DNA from: Sparassis latifolia
Taxonomy: Eukaryota > Basidiomycota > Agaricomycetes > Polyporales > Sparassidaceae
Length of the DNA: 64,000 nucleotides
Reading direction: 5' to 3'
Assembly: GCA_018466975.1 (NCBI GenBank)
Contig: CM031553.1
Span: 682,001 to 746,000, forward strand
Shown here: positions 33,762 to 44,637 of the stretch, piece after piece
Layout of the letters: every line of letters starts with the position of its first letter
Numbering within the stretch: position 1 is the first letter of the stretch
The notes under the pieces: generated by a model
What the model was told of the DNA's origin: nothing
What the model saw: the letters and a program-made list of their open reading frames with translations, nothing else
The model's database searches: none
Position numbers and translations under genes: made by a program

Positions 33762-36436
33762 TCATATCGCGCCATACAGGATTTGCCCATCCACAACAGT
33801 CGCCCGCACCTTCGTCGCAAGAATCTCCGTAAACGGCGCGTCCTCGCGCATGATATCCGTATCCAGCACGACAAAGTCTGCCTTCTTCTCTGGCTCGAGC
33901 GACCCGAGCTCGTGCTCCGCAAATGCCGCATACGCAGCGTCGAGAGTCATGCCTTTCAGCGCCTGCGCGCGCGTAAGGCGTTCGGCCGGGTACCTGCAGA
34001 AGATCAGCGAGGTCACTCATAATAGTAGTCTGATACCTGGTGAATGAATGAGCGTACCAGCCGCCAGGCCCGTGTGGGCTGTTCCCATTCACGTCAAGTC
34101 GGGATACGGCTGCGTAGAACCCCAGCAGCGGATTGATGCCTTCCACTGGGAAGTCTGACCCTAGAGGGAGGGTCTTCAAAGGCGATGCCCTGTAGGGTGC
34201 AGCGGAGAGCGTCGATGAGTATGGTGCCTAAGCGAGCCGTCGAAATACTCGGCCTCACTGCAGTAAAGACTGATATGCATATCCTCCTTTGATCCGATCT
34301 CGACCCTGTAAACGCATCAAACACAACCTCAGGATACTCCAGGATACACGTACCAGGCGACTCTCAGCATACCCCATGTCGCTTGTCCTTCAACCGAGGT
34401 CAGTATCAGAGAAACGAAGTCATTGGGGAGGACGTACGCATGTGTGGGCTGCACACTCGTAATCACTATGTAGGCACGTAAGCATGAGAAAAATCCTCGT
34501 TATCGCCCACTCACCACCCAGCCTTCCCGCACGCTCTATGTCTCCGACACGCATGATCTGTGCATGCTCGATCCTCGGTCGCCGCGCATGTGCCTGTTCG
34601 GTATCATTTCCCAGCAGGCCCTCAAAAATGTCCAGTACGGCTTTGTTAGCGCGGTCCCCAATGCAGTGGATATTCTCCGTCGACCTCAGCCCATGTATCG
34701 GGACACAAAACACTGCATAACTTACGATACCCCAGCCAGCCTCCCAGAAGCGTGCCACCGTCGCGTTGAGCGCCGCTTCGTCGCTGCGCATGAGTCCGCT
34801 TGTCCCGGGGTTGTCGGAATACGGTTCCAGAAGGGCCGCGCCCCACGACCCCAGTGCACCTGTATATTGTCAAGCATCTGGGTCAGATACACTAGAACGG
34901 ACCCACCATCTGTGTACAGCTTGACGCTGCGCACATTCAGCCGTCCGTCCCGCCCGTAGCCCGTAAGCCACGGTATTTTATCACCCCAATATGTCGGCTC
35001 GTTCGAGTGACCCATAGCGTAGACGCGGAGCTACGCCCATGGAATGCTGTAAGCACGAATGCGTGCGAATATCTATGAACGTACAGGTAACTTCCCCTCG
35101 TCTGCCACCCTAATCGCTGATTAGGGTGATAAACTATTCAGGTACACTGGATAACTCACTGCTTGAATACATCAATCATATCCACTTCCACGTCGGCATC
35201 ATGCACGCTCGTCAAGCCCACGGCCAACGCGTCAGTTAACGCGCGCTCGAGATATGCCTTCATCTGCGCTGCGGACCGGGGAGGTTTAGGTACGAGCGCC
35301 ATAGCAGCATCGAGGAACACGCCTGAGAGGCCATTAAGCTTGGCGCAAGCTAGAAAAACCTACCCACGAACCAGTCATCTCGCCGTTCTCATATCGCACC
35401 ACTTCTCCACCCTCAATTTCCCCCGGCCCTGGGTTCACAAATGCTAGTGCTGTGGGAGAGACCCAGAGAGCATGCCCGTCAACACGGTGCAGTGCGAGTG
35501 GACGCGATGCAAGGAGCGGGCGTATGGCTAGATCCGCCTGTGAAGGAATTCAGTCAATTGACATATCCTTCACCTTACGCGAAGCTCTTAAAAGATTTCG
35601 ATAGAACAGAAGTACTGACCGCCGTCGGAAAGCCACCTCTCCACCCTTTCCAACGCGTCTGGTCCCAGCCCATGCCCTCCACCCAGCGAGTCTCATCAGC
35701 AAAAACATCGGGGTGCGAGCGGACATAATCCTCGATGATGTCCAGGACGTCTACTTCGGTTGGTCGATGGGGGGAAAGGTTATCCACCAGTAAACGCACC
35801 GTTAAATGTTTCAGCTCCGTCAAGCGGAAGCTCCACTTTGAAGCCGTACATAATCAGGTGTGCGTGTGCATCTGCGGCGAAATGGCATTAAAATGAAATG
35901 CAACTACAGTCATAAAATGTACCTGCTAGACCAGGTACAACAATACTACCGGGTACAGGACGAATAATGGTGAGCGGCTTCTTTGCACTAGGTTCATTAC
36001 CGTAGAATCGTGCAATGAGTGCGTTCTGATACTCTTCCCACTGTACCTGAAGGCTAGCTTGAAGTAGCACGTCAGTACGAAATAGGTGAAAGAGTTCAGG
36101 CTACGCACATAGACTTCCGGTAGCAATAATCTTGTCCTTCCTCACAAGCATGCAATCAACCACAGGCTCTACCTCATTGACGGTGTATATCGTCCCATTG
36201 TTACTGCACAATGCATAAGAATCTGGCAACTGCGTGACAGTTTTGTATTCAGGTCCGGATAAGTTTATGCGATACGCGATACCGGCAAGCACAGAGGCGA
36301 CACAAAGCCAGAAAAGTCGAGGACGAGTAGAGGATGATGAAGTCTGAGAAATTGCTGACTTTGAACCCGTCGTTGAAGTTGTCTTTGCCTCGACAAAAGG
36401 TTTGGTTTGGTCCGACTCCATCCTGCGGCGAGACAT
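33762..36436 (-). CDS. YtcJ-like metal-dependent amidohydrolase with N-terminal membrane anchor
   Basis: Fifteen exons fit in phase, with none of the reading lost: 36109-36436, 35923-36057, 35800-35871, 35620-35753, 35372-35537, 35160-35322, 35085-35109, 34907-35030, 34726-34859, 34515-34674, 34438-34465, 34354-34387, 34259-34305, 34058-34189 and 33762-33993; 637 residues. One transmembrane segment (about residues 39-57, RLFWLCVASVLAGIAYRI) precedes the catalytic domain. Metal-site motifs follow: PGLADAHAH, SVHDADVEVDM, VKLYTDGALGSWGAALLEPY, NIHCIGDRANKAVLD, SVQPTHATSDM and LPLGSDFPVEGINPL. The C-terminal block is KADFVVLDTDIMREDAPF. This is the amidohydrolase-3/YtcJ family; substrates of the fungal members are unknown. 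Several exons are tiny (25, 28, 34, 47 nt). It is divergent from HMCES. Confidence 0.88.
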
Positions 36437-36867
36437 GGTCCAACGAGATCTCGTAGGATCTTGTTCGGAGCGCTCCGAAGGCGCGGGTTCTGGATAAGAC
36501 TTTCGTAGAAGGTTGGAATCAAATCATAGTTCTACCACAGTCGTTTTTGTAGCTATCTTACAGCTGGATTCCTATTAAAATCGTGCATTTTGTGTCAGAA
36601 TCTGAGACTAGACCTGCGGCCGCGGTGCATTCGATTTCTGCTGGTCCTGAAGTCTCCTCAAGCTGTGGCCTGGAAATTGCCGGTAGTGATCGAGGTCTAC
36701 AGTATTACGCGCTCAAGGTTGACGATGATTAACCACCACTATCACAGCGTGCTGCCTCCGCAAATTCTACTTATTCAATTCGTGTATTGCGTGCTCTAAT
36801 CCTTTAAAACAATTCACCTACACATCTTCAAGTTCAACTCAGCCCGGGCAATACGATTTCATGCCGA
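36437..36867. promoter_or_regulatory. Shared divergent promoter, amidohydrolase (-) and HMCES (+), with two palindromes
   Basis: 431 bp between start codons. Two perfect palindromes lie close to the amidohydrolase start: ACGAGATCTCGT at 36443-36454 and TTCGGAGCGCTCCGAA at 36464-36479. The second has inverted CGGAG/CTCCG halves, as bound by dimeric Zn2Cys6 factors. This is an inference from shape only. Confidence 0.45.
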
Positions 36868-38412
36868 ATGTGCGGACGTTTCTCGCTGGGCATCCCCGTG
36901 AGCGGCCATTCTGGTACATTTTCTGGGTTCCCATTCACAGGTCAGTTCGCGTAGCATCACCAAATACAAGAGCTGCACGGATACAACGTGCAAGTAGGCG
37001 AGTGGATAGGCCAGGAGCAATTTGTGCCTAGGTGTGTATGAAATCCGGTCTGTCGCATCTCAGCAGGAGGCTCCAACAGCCCTTCAGGCACAACATCGCA
37101 CCGCGCTCGCAAGCACCTGTCCTGCGTAGACGCGAGCATGGAGAGGATATTCCAAATGCTCCTTCCGACGCTCTGATCATACAAACTATGAAATGGGGAT
37201 TGGTGCCTCATTGGAGCAAGCATGAAGACAACCGATTGAACACCGTTAACGCGCGCTGCGAGAATTTAATCGAGGGCGGTGGCATGTGGGCGAGCATCAA
37301 GGGCAAAAGGAGATGTGCCGTAATATGCGAAGGGTAAGCCCACGTCCGATACTTGACCCGTTTCACGAGCCTTATGTACCGTAGCTACTTCGAGTGGTTG
37401 AAGAAGGGGGCACAACGACTACCTCACTTCACCAAGCACAGGAACGGTAGTTTGATGCTGCTTGCAGGCCTGTATGACCGCGTTGTGTTGGAAGGTAATT
37501 GTTTTAATGGCGAAACATTGCTTGATGTTGAGCGTAACATTCAGGGCAAACCGAACCGCTTTGGACATTTACCGTAGTCACCACGGACGCCAGCAAGGAA
37601 TTTGAGTGGCTACACGACAGGCAACCAGTAATACTGCCGTCCATGGAAGCTCTAAACACCTGGCTCAATACCTCGCCTCAAAGGTGGACTCCTGAGCTGA
37701 CGAAGGTAGTGCAACCCTATCACAACCTGGATTCCCCACTGTTATGGTAAGCTGATTCCTCTTCCCACTTTGTAACCATTGTACTCAGTATGCGCAAGCT
37801 ACCAAGTGCCCAAAGAAGTCGGGAAAGTCGGGACGGAGTCACCTTCATTCATCGAACCCTTAGGCGAGAGGAAGGACGGCATTCAGGCGATGTTCGCTAG
37901 GCAGCAGGAGGGTCCGTTTGCCAAGGTTGCGACCCCAACAAAGAAGAGAAAGCGAAGCGCATCCCCGCAGCCTGGGTCTAGCAAGAAGGTGGAGAGCCCT
38001 GCCGAGCATGGCGTCAAGGCGGAAGCTGAGAAGATCAATGCATGGGACGATGATTCGGATATTGAGTATGTCGACAGTAGTAAGGCCAACGAGGAACACG
38101 GAGAGATGTCAAAGGTTTCTCCGGCCAAGGTGCGTTTTCAGGTCATCTTCGTCTAGCTTCATTCTGAGTTGTTCGATATAGTCGCATGCTGCAAGTATAC
38201 GAGATAAGGTGGGCATATTTTTATGCGCAAATTCCGATATGTTGTTATATCTAACTTGTCTAATTTCCTGCTAGTCGTCACCGAAGAAGGCAACACCGCA
38301 GAAAGCAGTAACAAAGACACTAGTGTCTGAGAAGCCAACAGCGAAGAAGCAGAAGAAGACGTCCAAGCCCGACATGTCCACGAAGATCACAACATTCTTC
38401 GCGAAATCATAG
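36868..38412 (+). CDS. HMCES: HMCES/SRAP-domain protein (abasic-site shield) with C-terminal PIP-box
   Basis: Seven exons in phase, 36868-36897, 36973-37031, 37064-37333, 37385-37494, 37545-37746, 37799-38129 and 38275-38412, give 379 residues. The protein begins MCGRFSLGIP, so Cys2 becomes the N-terminal nucleophile that crosslinks abasic sites in single-stranded DNA. Other SRAP residues are present: Asn in VNARCENL, Glu in GYFEW, and His in LHDRQPVILP. Family blocks MKWGLVPHWSK, FTVVTTDASKEF and VPKEVGKVGTESPSFIEP are all seen. The tail is basic and Lys/Ser-rich and ends in MSTKITTFFAKS, which fits a PCNA-interacting (PIP) motif (I-x-x-F-F) as in human HMCES. It acts at replication forks in the nucleus. 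The third exon begins at a CAGCAG tandem acceptor (37061-37066). A decayed second copy lies downstream. Confidence 0.92.
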
Positions 38413-38649
38413 TAACAGGATTACAGTGGGTAAGCTTGTCGTCTGTATGTAGGATTGGATGAAATGGCGTCAGGAAGAGAATATTTATTTTCCCACCAGG
38501 ATCGGCGGTGAAATATCTTATGCGGATTTGCGACTGATCAGCCGCTATGTGCAACTTATTTGACTACGGTATGGTACTGTAGAAGAACCGTACCATTAAT
38601 ATATTATTGTGTACCTCTAACTCAATAGGATTCTCTATACTTCAAGAGC

Positions 38650-39069
38650 ATGAGAATGCAGGCTCCTAAAACCAGCCGTAGCTATAGCGTTCTCGCTCCT
38701 TTATCATATGTTTTAAGAGATCATGTGATATATATATTTTATGAGACTTACCCGATTGAGCGAGAAAATAGCCGAACAAGAGGCCTCAGGAGGAGAACAC
38801 TATAGGACGGCTGGCCTATAATGTCAACCGAGGTTTCGCCGCTGGCGAGGGGGGGTGGGCGCTTATCCGGCGCTTCTCACTGTACGGCGAAACCTCGGTT
38901 GACATTATAGGCCAGCCGTCCTATAGTGTTCTCCTCCTCTTGTTCGGCTATTTTCTCGCTCAATCGGGTAAGTCTCATAAAATATATATATCACATGATC
39001 TCTTAAAACATATGATAAAGGAGCGAGAACGCTATAGCGACGGCTGGTTTTAGGAGCCTGATGAGAATG
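38650..39069. mobile_element. 402-bp foldback MITE (MULE-like) with perfect 9-bp target-site duplication
   Basis: The element spans 38659-39060, flanked by ATGAGAATG at 38650-38658 and again at 39061-39069. The ends are CAGGCTCCTAAAACCAGCCG and its reverse complement. Arms of about 180 bp are nearly identical (one A/C difference, and about 7 bp extra, CCTCAGG-like, in the left arm near 38782-38789). They leave a loop of about 40 bp with a G7 run (CGAGGGGGGGTGGGCG). There is no coding capacity. A 9-bp duplication and long inverted ends are characteristic of Mutator-like elements. It lies in the 250-bp-downstream flank of HMCES and before the HMCES relic. The near-identity of arms and duplication suggests a recent insertion. 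Confidence 0.9.
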
Positions 39070-39403
39070 AAGAATCTGTGGGAAACAGATGCAACGGGGA
39101 CCCAAAGTGACGACTGTTTGCCGTCTCTAGCAAGCCTCTTTCTACTGACCGATGACAGAATCTCGTTGTACAGATCTGATGGGAATCATCGACTTCACGA
39201 CAAAGTCCTTTACCAGTCCCTTTACCGTGCCCGCCAACGATTGAGGGTTTAATTAGCGCCCGGTTAGCGTACACAGCCACCGCTCAATGTATGGTGTTCT
39301 GGTTTCATGTTCGTTTCCTCTTACCATTGCATTTTCTTGGATATCTCTGATTTTGTTCCCAAAGCTTCTCATTTTCTCACTCTTTTTTTTTGAGCCCGAC
39401 TAG
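39070..39403. other. Spacer between the MITE and the HMCES relic
   Basis: 334 bp, no gene seen. It is pyrimidine-rich towards its right end (T8 near 39384), presumably the former promoter of the duplicated copy. Confidence 0.4.
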
Positions 39404-41700
39404 ATGTGCAGACAGTACTCCCTAGGCGTTTCGGTGAGCAGCTAGCTCATCGTTCTTCTCTCGGCCCGAGCTCTGATCCTAAGTTTGCACTGCACCAAGA
39501 TATCGGAAAGCTGCAAGGTTATCCCGTGGACGTCCATGAATGGATAGACGAGGACCAGTTTCCCCCAGGTGCGCCAGATTGCAGTGTGTCACGTCCGAGC
39601 AGGTAGCTTCACGAGCGTTAGATACAATATCTCAGCGTCCGCGACAGCACCTGTCCTGCGCAGTTGGGTCTATGACGATGTCTTGGATGGAAGGAATATT
39701 CCTCCCAATTCTCATGTCGTCCACACTATGCGTTAGGGCTTCGTGCCCCACTACGACCCGAAGAAGGCCATTGTGAATGCGCGCAGCGAGAAGGTGATCG
39801 AAGGCATTGACGGTACATGGAAGGTTGCGAGGATCAATAGCAGATGTGCGGTGTTGTGTTAAGGGTGAGCATAATAGCATCGAACACTGCTTTGTATTAT
39901 GCTGATAGTTGGAACGTTGTAGATACTTCATATATGTTAGAGCGCGTCCTTACTTTGTCAGATACCAGAACGGAAACTTGATGTTGCTCGCGAGTTTGCA
40001 TAGACGTGTTGTGCTCGAAGGTAATCTTCTCAATAGCCAGCAGACGCCGCCTTTATCTGAATCCGACATCTCAGAAGGACAGGAACCAGTCTAGACATTC
40101 GCTATCATCTCTACGGATGCTGATGACTGGACTCGCTACGCGGAAGACATCCTGTGATATTATCTTCTATGGGAATATTAAACACCTGGCTCGATACCTC
40201 TCCGCCAATATGGTCAGATAAACTCACCGAATCGGTTCAACCCTACAGCGATAAGACGTCTCCGCTTGACTTGTAAGCTACTACCGCCGACGATCTGTAT
40301 GCTGTGGTTGTATAATAAAACGTGAACAAGCTACCCAGTTCCCATTGCTGTCACACATTCCGCGAACGATTCTGCTTCGTTCATTCGACCTGTGGCACCG
40401 GAGAGGAAAGATGACACTATCCCATCCATGTTCGCACGGCAGAGGGAGGCTCAAGAACTTCCTGCAACACAAAGGAGCCAACATATCGCGTCATCACCAG
40501 CAGGTCCCAGCCAGCAGGGGGAGAGTTCTGGCACCTGTGTCCCGCCAGAAGTTATCACTGTTTCTGACGACTCTGAGGAGGGATCAGTCGAGCGTGACGA
40601 TCCGAAGGGTAAGAAGAAGGCAACATCAAAGAGCTATCATGTGAAGGTCAATCTCCCGCTTAACTGTATCTTACTCGGATGTTCAACGTTCATTCATAGA
40701 AGTAGGCTAAGTTCCAACTTACATCAACAGGGAAGCAAAGGCACGACCGATCGCAAGGGTCTAGCCTGAGAGGTGAGGGCTCGGGCACGCATGTCGCCAC
40801 TTCCGAACTTGAAGCCAATGATAACTCAGACATTGAGGAAGGCAATATCGAAAAGTTCTCGTGCCAAGGTCAGTTCCTTACTAAACTGTTAAGGCTGGAC
40901 CCTCGAAATTTCCCGATATACAGAGGCGCAAGCATAGCGCATCGCCACAGCGAGTCCAGCCACAAGCGGAAATGTTTCGGCAAACGTGTCTTCACCTCTG
41001 AAGCCGACGATCCTTCGAATGTTGAGAAAGTTGAGCCTGTTGAGGATCTCAGGAGCAAGAAGAAGCCAACACCAAAGACCTCCCGTGCCAAGGTAAGCTT
41101 CCTACTCCGCTATTTCTTCATTCATTCTGATCTGCAGAATTAGTCTGGGCCCTCGAAATCTATCTCAACCATGAAGAGGAAGCCCAGTGAACCACTACAA
41201 GAGGGGTCCAGCCAGCAGGGCAGGCATTCCAGCGGACATATCGTCATTTCTGAGGACCATGATGACTCGGCCGTTGCGTTGGTCGAGAACATTGGCAATC
41301 CTAAAAGTAAACAGAAGGAGACATCGAAGGTATGTCGTGCCAAGTCAAATGTAAGTTTGTTGCCGGTATAATCTGGCTTCGTGCTGGTTCACAGAAGGTG
41401 GCTGTGCTATCCAAACGCACCTCCTCAACAAGGAAGGGAAATCACGGCTCGTCTCCTCAACCCGAGGCAGAGTTGGCGGATGCTACTTCTAGCGCATATT
41501 CTCTCACTTCCGGAAGGGAGCCCGTTGATGATGACTCCGATGAGGAGGTTGCGCCCACAGATGATCCCAAGGGTAAGAAGAAAGTGACAACAAGGGCCTC
41601 TCGTTCTACGGTGAGTCTCTTGACTAATCTTATGACTTCCTTCCGTCTTTTCACCATCGGTCTGTTCATTGCCAGGCAATGCGGGGCCAATCTACTGTAA
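39404..41700 (+). pseudogene. Decayed tandem copy of the HMCES gene with amplified tail exons
   Basis: The copy starts MCRQYSLGVS (compare MCGRFSLGIP). It continues with LHQDIGKLQGYPVDVHEWID, RYNISASATAPVLRSW, GFVPHYDPKKAIVNARSEKV, YFIYVRARPYFVRYQNGNL, LMLLASLHRRVVLEGN and ASFIRPVAPERKDDTIPSMF, in the same order and with the same exon borders as the intact gene. Stops replace expected residues: TAG for Trp in MRxGFVPH (about 39735), TAA for Glu in RCAVLC-stop-G (about 39860), and TAG for Trp before TFAIISTDADDW (about 40094). The catalytic His block is lost. From about 40400 to 41610 the tail-coding exon is repeated about five times. Cys2 is kept, but the protein cannot be whole, so I call it a pseudogene. 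A shorter expressed form is possible but unproven. Confidence 0.8.
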
Positions 41701-41983
41701 GTTGATAGTCTGTGAAATCAGGACTCTGCTGAAATACTGCTAGATTCCACTAGATAGGGAGTATGTTCGATCTAGCTCAATAGGATTAATGGGTTTCTGG
41801 CCTGACCTGACGGAAGGACAAGTGCAATGGGTAGCCTACAAGAATGATAAAGCATGCTAGCGATACAATAGCGGAGGGATCTGGTGGATACAGTATATGA
41901 CGTGAAAACGAAGACACTCTATCAAACTTTCTCGGATTGAAGGGACGATATGAGACGATTGAAGTCTAAAGGCCATATCTGCT

Positions 41984-42747
41984 TCAGCCACATGGAGGCA
42001 GAGGGACTGGGGGACGCTGACCTTCCATCGCTCTCTTTGCGATGGCCATCCCCTGCACCTGACCCTTCTCTCTTTCCTTGTCTCTCTCGGCCATAAATTT
42101 GTGCTTCTGTTGTGCGAGGACCTGGGCATACAATGCAATCAGTGAGTCAATAGAATGGCGCATATAGTCACGCACGAGCAGCCTCTGCTGTTCCCTGAGC
42201 AACTCAACCCAAATCCGACGAATATCGTCATCAATTGAAGCGTATTCTAACACGAACTTCTCGTATATGCCATTTCTGCGCGCATATAGTCAGCTAACTC
42301 CGTCTTTCGACGCCCCATATCACTCACATCTCCGCAACGGTACTCGCTAACTCGTCTGTAGTTGCAGAGATCTGGAGTTGTAAGAGATTAAAATAACACG
42401 CATTAGGTACAAGGCTGACGCTTACTCACGCGCGATTCCAGCTCGTTCTTTGCTAACTGGAGGAAACGTCCCTCTTTCTCCTTCCGCTTCTTCTCCCATG
42501 AAGCTGCGCAAGCGGTCAGAGCTGAATTAGGTCTTACACTGGGATCCTCACTTTGCATCTCTTGCGCAACTACTGCCATCAGCCTAAAAGGCTGCTCGTC
42601 AGTACTCTGACTATAGTAGCACGACCAGCACTTGCCCTGCATCGTCGCTGCTCACGGACTGCTGAGACAGCTGCAAGGAAATTAGGTTCACCGAACGATA
42701 ATAGATATTTTTCAGACCTTTGATTCTTTAGCACTTCTTTGGGGCAT
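41984..42747 (-). CDS. Small helical protein of unknown function
   Basis: The likely start is ATG 42747 (MPQRSAKESK, then a GTCTGA donor). The middle exon reads EQPFRLMAVVAQEMQSEDPS, SWEKKRKEKEGRFLQLAKNE. Two further introns are clear (GTGAGTAAG at about 42430, GTGAGTGA at about 42328), joining ISATTDELASTVAEM, NGIYEKFVLEYASIDDDIRR, IWVELLREQQRLLVRDYMRH and KFMAERDKEREKGQVQGMAI. It ends in PVPLPPCG at 41984. Most of it is predicted helix with heptad-like spacing, suggesting a coiled-coil subunit of about 170-180 residues. I do not recognise the family. The junction between the first and second exons (about 42600-42670) is not resolved. Confidence 0.55.
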
Positions 42748-42951
42748 TTCAACACTTCGATTGTTAGTACAGATGAAGGAAGTAGATTCAGAACGAGACT
42801 CTCGAGTCGACGCGTCGCGATCACGTGCTACTAGACGCTCACTCGGAGCAGATGAACAGTAAACAAAGTATTAAATAATGATAGGAGAGCAAGAAAGCAT
42901 GCACACGGAATCGTATAGATACATCATAGACAACTTGGTATGCTACAGATG

Positions 42952-44321
42952 TCAGAGAGGTGGAATCCAGAACCGAGAACAAAATATCACACTACCACTG
43001 CCGCTTGGATCTACTCCATCCGCAAGGAGACTGGTGCTCGAAAGGTCGACATTATGCCATGGACGCCACACGTACACTTCGCGGCCTTCCTGGACATCCT
43101 CTACTTTGTTCATCCGCAGGTTCGCACACGGACTCCCTATATTCAGCAGAATATTCAGTACCTCTGCGCTCTGATTCCCTGAGTTACGACATCGGAGGAT
43201 CGCGAGACATGGAGGCTGATGTGATCGATGGTTACTCGTGCCCTTACTGACGTGAAATACGGAGACGATCCGCAGACGCAGCTCGGGGACAACACGCCGG
43301 GAGTTTCGTATGCAGTTGTGTATGTCTGTCTGCCAAAGTAAAAGCGCGGTATCGTTATGACCAAACAGACATTTCGCATTGTCTGCCAAGCCACCTCTGC
43401 GACGTCCGCAATTAGCATCAGCTTCACATGAATAGATCACTGACAGCTGTACCTAAGGTACTTCGCATCCTTGTTCTTGTTCTTCGATGCCTTCTCCGGA
43501 CTCTGACCCAGTCCGCGAAGCAGCTCACGCTCGACGGGGTCAACGTATCCGTGGCCATGCTGTTGCACAAAGATAGACAGAAGCTCGGCAGATCCGCTCT
43601 CCGTATGTGGATCTGTAGCCAGGGCTACGTTCGTAGTGAATATAGTCTTCATCTCACGCTGTACAGACCGGGACGGAGTTTTCGGTGCAAAGGACGGAGG
43701 TGCTGCGATACTCTTGAGAGATGCTGGATTCTTGGACGGAGATGCGCCATGCTTAGGCGGTGGTGGGATAGGAATGGTCCGGGAAATGGGTTTCATGGAG
43801 GAGGACGTCCCAGGGAATGGAGGTGGTCGCGAGATCGGAGTTACCGACGATAAGGGCTTGCTTGAACGAAGCGGGTTCGCTGGAGGTGGTCTGGGACCCA
43901 GCGACATGGGCTTCATGGTAGATGAAATTGATGGGCGCAATTGCAACCCACTGATGCTACGTAGTCGTCCTGACGCGGATTCTGAGACACCTACAGGCTG
44001 ACGTAAAGCAGAAACAACTGCTTGCATTCCATCTTCTGCTGACTTAGGTGGGGAGGGCAAGACGACAGGTGGAGCTTTGGGTGGCCGCTCCGGAACTTTC
44101 TTCACAGGAGAAACTTCACCAAACGCGGAGAGATGCCCTGCACGTAGCTTCTCCAAGTCGGTTGAACCAACGCGTGCCTTGGACGGGCCAGGAGTGGATG
44201 GGGAAGATGCATCGCCAAAGGCAGAGACAAATTTCGGAGCAGAAACATTAATTGGCTGCTTCTTCTGGACGAATCCTGGCGGCAATGTCATTCGAGCCCG
44301 TTTGGTCGAATGAGGCTGCAT
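42952..44321 (-). CDS. Uncharacterised protein: disordered Pro/Ser N-half, folded C-half
   Basis: Exon 1 is 43453-44321 (290 residues) and ends ELLRGLGQSPEK, KNKNKDAKYLR. It joins in phase across a 56-nt intron to an exon starting 43396 (RGGLADNAKCLFGHNDTALL, LWQTDIHNC). The frame stays open to a stop at 42952, ending EDVQEGREVYVWRPWHNVDL and GSGSVIFCSRFWIPPL. The N-half repeats the motif SAFGD/SAFGE and is Pro-rich (KPMSLGPRPPPANPLRSSKP). The C-half has the composition of a folded domain, and the xxVYVWRPWH...FCSRF ending looks conserved, but I cannot name the family. One or two more introns may exist between 43100 and 43260. The + frame at 42949-43182 is its antisense shadow. Confidence 0.55.
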
Positions 44322-44637
44322 CGATATGAGGCTTATTAACAAAAAGACCAAGAATATTTTCGGTCACCTTCAGCTCTTCGCCGTCTCTCTTTCCCTTCAT
44401 TACTCGGAGTATCATAAACTGTCATAAGGTGGAGCAATCGCAAGCTCTAGCCACGATTGAACAGAGGAGGCAGAAATTTGCCCTTGCAATCACGGACCAC
44501 GCGGTGGACGGAGGAGAATTGTAATTAGCGCCCAAACCTACTCGTTTACGTAAAACTTGTTCAGATATGATCTCGATCAGATCCTACTTCAGCAGTTCGT
44601 CCGATCCTGTGCTATGGAATTTGCATACGTCCAACCT
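44322..44637. promoter_or_regulatory. Divergent promoter of the uncharacterised gene (-) and the GH3 gene (+)
   Basis: 316 bp between start codons (using ATG 44638; ATG 44614 in the same frame is an alternative). No clear TATA box. Confidence 0.45.

Noticed and set aside
34190..34260. Frameshift in the amidohydrolase before LPLGSDFPVEG
   Set aside because: A 69-nt intron with GTGAGG donor and CTACAG acceptor restores the frame and gives the expected family sequence, so the gene is intact.
36973..37031. Alternative acceptor at 36970 for HMCES exon 2
   Set aside because: Using AG at 36969-36970 leads to a TAG within a few codons; the AG at 36971-36972 keeps the SRAP frame.
42949..43182. Plus-strand 78-residue protein MSERWNPEPRTKYHTT...
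   Set aside because: It is exactly antisense to the C-terminal exon of the minus-strand gene ending EVYVWRPWHNVD, which has better continuity and splicing.
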